DNA of 7,497 nucleotides from NCBI GenBank assembly GCA_904393855.1, contig CAJFNE010000090.1, forward strand, positions 1-7,497, in the 5' to 3' direction. The DNA is from an uncultured Oscillibacter sp. GTDB lineage: Bacteria > Bacillota > Clostridia > Oscillospirales > Oscillospiraceae. A model generated the notes under the pieces. The model saw only the letters and a program-made list of their open reading frames with translations, was not told the DNA's origin and ran no database searches. Both the position numbers and the translations under genes were made by a program. Shown piece by piece: positions 6,120 to 7,497 of the stretch. Each line of letters starts with the position of its first letter. Within the stretch, counting starts at the first letter, position 1.

Positions 6120-6181
6120 CCAAACTTGACGGCAAAACCGCCAAACTTGACATCCCCGCTCCCGCCGATGCAAAACTTGAC
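6120..6181. repeat. Three direct repeats, probable LytTR regulator binding sites
   Basis: AAACTTGAC occurs at 6122-6130, 6143-6151 and 6173-6181, and the second and third copies share 13 bases (AAACTTGACATCC). Read on the minus strand, the 9-mers are CAAGTTTGG (6120-6128 and 6141-6149) and CAAGTTTTG (6171-6179). The first two are separated by exactly 12 bp, the 21-bp period known for AgrA/ComE-type LytTR sites; the third is 30 bp further up, about three helical turns. Against the published LytTR half-site pattern [TA][AC][CA]GTTN[AG][TC], the first two match 7 of 9 positions and the third 6 of 9. They lie immediately upstream of the regulator's own -35. Binding by the regulator encoded next door is inferred. 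On the plus strand each copy also contains TTGAC, so a plus-strand -35 role is an alternative. Confidence 0.65.
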
Positions 6182-6186
6182 ATCCA

Positions 6187-6228
6187 GGCCGCCGCAGATG
6201 ACACCCCCGTTTGCGGCGGCCCCTTTTT
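6187..6228 (+). terminator. Terminator-like hairpin (possible attenuator) in the TraX-ABC leader
   Basis: GGCCGCCGCA (6187-6196) and TGCGGCGGCC (6212-6221) form a perfect 10-bp stem around a 15-base loop, followed by CCTTTTT (T's 6224-6228). This has the form of an intrinsic terminator on the plus strand, yet it lies 36 bases before the TraX start codon with no plus-strand gene upstream in the window. It would therefore cut short transcripts begun in the repeat region before they reach traX. It may act as an attenuator or insulate the operon. No anti-terminator fold was identified. Confidence 0.65.
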
Positions 6229-6248
6229 CGCGGTACGCTGGTGCCAGC

Positions 6249-6255
6249 AAGGAGG
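6249..6255 (+). promoter_or_regulatory. Ribosome binding site deciding the TraX start
   Basis: AAGGAGG lies 8 bases before the ATG at 6264. The reading frame is open upstream to 5877, including an ATG at 6168, but no upstream ATG has an SD and the extension would cross the hairpin and repeats. The start at 6264 is therefore preferred. Confidence 0.85.
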
Positions 6256-6263
6256 GAAACACC

Positions 6264-7031
6264 ATGACAAACACCATCACCCGCTCCCGCGTGCGGAGCG
6301 TCCTCACCACCCCGGCGGCCATCCCCCAGACGGGCCCCCGGCTGAAGTCCAACCTGGACACGGACCTCTTGAAGCTCATCGCCATCACCGCCATGCTGAT
6401 CGACCACATCGGCGGGGCCTTCTTCCCGGAGGTGGGCGTGTTCCGCTGGATCGGCCGTCTGGCCTTCCCCATCTTCTGCTACTGCCTGACGGTGGGCCTG
6501 CTGTACACCCGCGACGTGAAGAAGTATCTCCTGCGGCTAGGCGTCTTCGCCCTGATCAGCCAGCCCTTCTATATTCTGGCCTTTCACCCGGTTGATCAGT
6601 TTGCGGCCAACCTCACTAACTGGAACATCTTCTTCACCCTGTTTTTGAGTCTCCTGGCCATGGTCGGTCTTAAGGAGCGGAAGTGGTGGCTGTTCATTCT
6701 GGCCTTCTTTACCGTCAGCTGGTGGAACTTCGACTACTCCGGCACCGGCATCATCCTGATGCTGATCTTCTACCTCTGCCGGAACCGTCCCGGCCTGGGC
6801 GCGGCGCTGTACGTCCTCAGCTACCTGTCCGCCCTGTGGAACGGCTGGCCGGAGGACCCCCTGTGCCTGACGGTGGGGAGCCTCTGCATCGACTGGTCCT
6901 TCTTCGCCGTCCTCGCCGCGCCGCTGATCTTCTGCGCCACCCACTCCCACATCAAGGTCAACCGCTGGTTCTTCTACGCCTTCTACCCCGCCCATCTGGC
7001 GGTCATCGCCCTGGCACAGAATGTCCTGTGA
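6264..7031 (+). CDS. TraX-family integral membrane protein
   Basis: This 255-residue protein belongs to the TraX family, named for the F-plasmid protein that N-acetylates pilin and widespread in Firmicutes chromosomes, where its substrate is unknown. Residues 1-32 are polar and basic and probably cytoplasmic. The rest has about seven or eight hydrophobic segments. Family landmarks are LKLIAITAMLIDHIG (36-50), RWIGRLAFPIF (61-71), KKYLLRLGVFALISQ (86-100), NIFFTL (121-126), YSGTGIILM (158-166) and the closing FYAFYPAHL (237-245). The conserved D46-H47 pair and the YPAH histidine are plausible functional residues of an acyltransferase-like membrane enzyme, but that is inference. It is followed after 20 bases by the ABC ATPase gene and is divergent from the LytTR/kinase operon. 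This suggests a regulated membrane-modification and transport unit. No good sigma-A promoter was found for it. No conjugation genes are present, so a pilin role is unlikely. Confidence 0.88.
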   Translation: MTNTITRSRVRSVLTTPAAIPQTGPRLKSNLDTDLLKLIAITAMLIDHIGGAFFPEVGVFRWIGRLAFPIFCYCLTVGLLYTRDVKKYLLRLGVFALISQPFYILAFHPVDQFAANLTNWNIFFTLFLSLLAMVGLKERKWWLFILAFFTVSWWNFDYSGTGIILMLIFYLCRNRPGLGAALYVLSYLSALWNGWPEDPLCLTVGSLCIDWSFFAVLAAPLIFCATHSHIKVNRWFFYAFYPAHLAVIALAQNVL

Positions 7032-7051
7032 ATCAGAAAGGAAATGATTTT

Positions 7052-7497
7052 ATGTTAACTGTTCAAGACCTGCACAAATCCTATCAGGTGGGCAAGACCA
7101 CCTACGAGGTCCTCAAGGGCGTGTCCCTGACCGTGGAGAAAGGGGAGTTCGTGGCCGTCATGGGCCCCTCCGGTTCCGGCAAAACCACGCTGCTCAACTG
7201 CATCTCCTGCTACATCCCCATCGACAGCGGGGAGATCACCCTGGGAGACCGGCAGCTGGCAAACCTCAGCGAGGACGCCCTGGCCCAGGTCCGCAACCGG
7301 CAGCTGGGCTTCGTGTTTCAGGACTTTCTGCTGCTGGACGGCCTGACGGTCCGGGAGAATATCCTCCTGCCCGCCATCATCGGCGGCACCGTCACCACCC
7401 AGACGGAGGCCCGGGCGGACCAGCTGTGCGACGTGTTCGGCATCACCGCCATCCGGGACAAATACCCGGCGGAGATCTCCGGCGGCGAGAAGCAGCG
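7052..7497 (+). CDS. ABC transporter ATP-binding protein, LolD/MacB/BceA type (partial, 3' end off the window)
   Basis: The 148 complete codons seen encode a stand-alone nucleotide-binding subunit of the type that partners FtsX-like permeases in peptide export, lipoprotein release or antimicrobial-peptide resistance. Motifs are Walker A GPSGSGKTT (38-46), Q-loop VFQDF (88-92) and the signature ISGGEKQR (142-149, with the last codon cut). Walker B and the H-loop lie beyond the right edge. The aromatic residue before the Walker A (Y18) and the LLDGLTVRENILLP stretch (93-106) fit this subfamily. The start at 7052 follows AAAGGA (7037-7042) by 9 bases; an ATG at 7044 soon hits a stop. The 20-base gap to TraX indicates one operon, and a permease gene is expected next. 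The gene pairs well with the divergent LytTR/GHKL system, since such transporters are often regulated by neighbouring two-component systems. The substrate is unknown. Confidence 0.95.
   Translation, partial: MLTVQDLHKSYQVGKTTYEVLKGVSLTVEKGEFVAVMGPSGSGKTTLLNCISCYIPIDSGEITLGDRQLANLSEDALAQVRNRQLGFVFQDFLLLDGLTVRENILLPAIIGGTVTTQTEARADQLCDVFGITAIRDKYPAEISGGEKQ

Noticed and set aside
6126..6205. TTGACA motifs (6147 and 6177) as -35 boxes of a plus-strand promoter for TraX
   Set aside because: At 16-18 bp spacing the candidate -10 sequences (GCAAAA, GACACC and neighbours) match poorly. The copies are better explained as direct repeats for the minus-strand operon, though a regulator-dependent plus-strand promoter cannot be excluded.
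6211..6239. TTGCGG-17-TACGCT as a TraX promoter downstream of the hairpin
   Set aside because: Only 3 of 6 matches in each box, and it begins within the hairpin stem; too weak to list as a promoter.
5877..6263. In-frame upstream extension of the TraX reading frame, with starts at 5877 or 6168
   Set aside because: It would overlap the regulator gene, its promoter, the repeats and the hairpin, lacks an SD, and does not resemble TraX N-termini. AAGGAGG before 6264 fixes the start.
6027..6263. Possible hidden AgrD-like signal peptide gene in the divergent region
   Set aside because: I saw no short frame on either strand with an SD and a plausible leader or pheromone core here; short frames lack start signals or overlap the promoter elements.
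7475..7497. ISGGEKQR in place of LSGGQ as a defective ABC signature
   Set aside because: Signatures of the SGGE-QR form are common in working LolD/MacB/BceA-type ATPases, so this is not a sign of decay.

Overview
The window is GC-rich and densely coded. It uses strong AAGGAGG-type ribosome sites, an AgrC/LytTR-style two-component pair, MATE and MarR-linked ABC exporters, and short gaps with intrinsic terminators. Together these suggest a high-GC anaerobic Clostridia chromosome of the gut Oscillospiraceae kind (Flavonifractor, Oscillibacter and relatives). That placement is inferred from gene style and cannot be fixed to a species here. No tRNA, rRNA, CRISPR array, insertion sequence, transposase or phage gene is visible.

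Left block (1-1475, minus strand): a MarR-family regulator is followed after 17 bases by the N-terminal half of a multidrug-type ABC exporter that runs off the left edge. A near-consensus promoter (TTGACA, 17 bp, TAAAAT) precedes marR, and a palindrome in its spacer overlaps the -10. This looks like an autorepressed drug-efflux operon.

Second block (1595-2419): a plus-strand UPF0173 metallo-beta-lactamase-fold hydrolase has its own weak promoter and a 9-bp hairpin at the predicted 5' end of its mRNA. It converges on a minus-strand MATE efflux gene (2418-3800), and the two share one bidirectional terminator. MATE has its own promoter with a perfect TATAAT.

Right block (3947-7497): a minus-strand operon encodes a LytTR response regulator and then an AgrC-like GHKL sensor kinase, ending in an intrinsic terminator. 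Divergent from it, on the plus strand, are a TraX-family membrane protein and the start of a LolD/MacB-type ABC ATPase, truncated by the right edge. The 237-bp divergent region holds a good promoter for the two-component operon, three direct repeats on the LytTR-like spacing just upstream of its -35, and a 10-bp terminator-like hairpin plus T-run in the leader of the TraX/ABC operon. The working model is that the kinase senses an extracellular signal, the LytTR regulator binds the repeats, and it controls its own operon and probably the divergent TraX/ABC transporter. No AgrB/AgrD-like signal-producing genes are visible, so the signal is unknown. This divergent unit is the most interesting part of the window.
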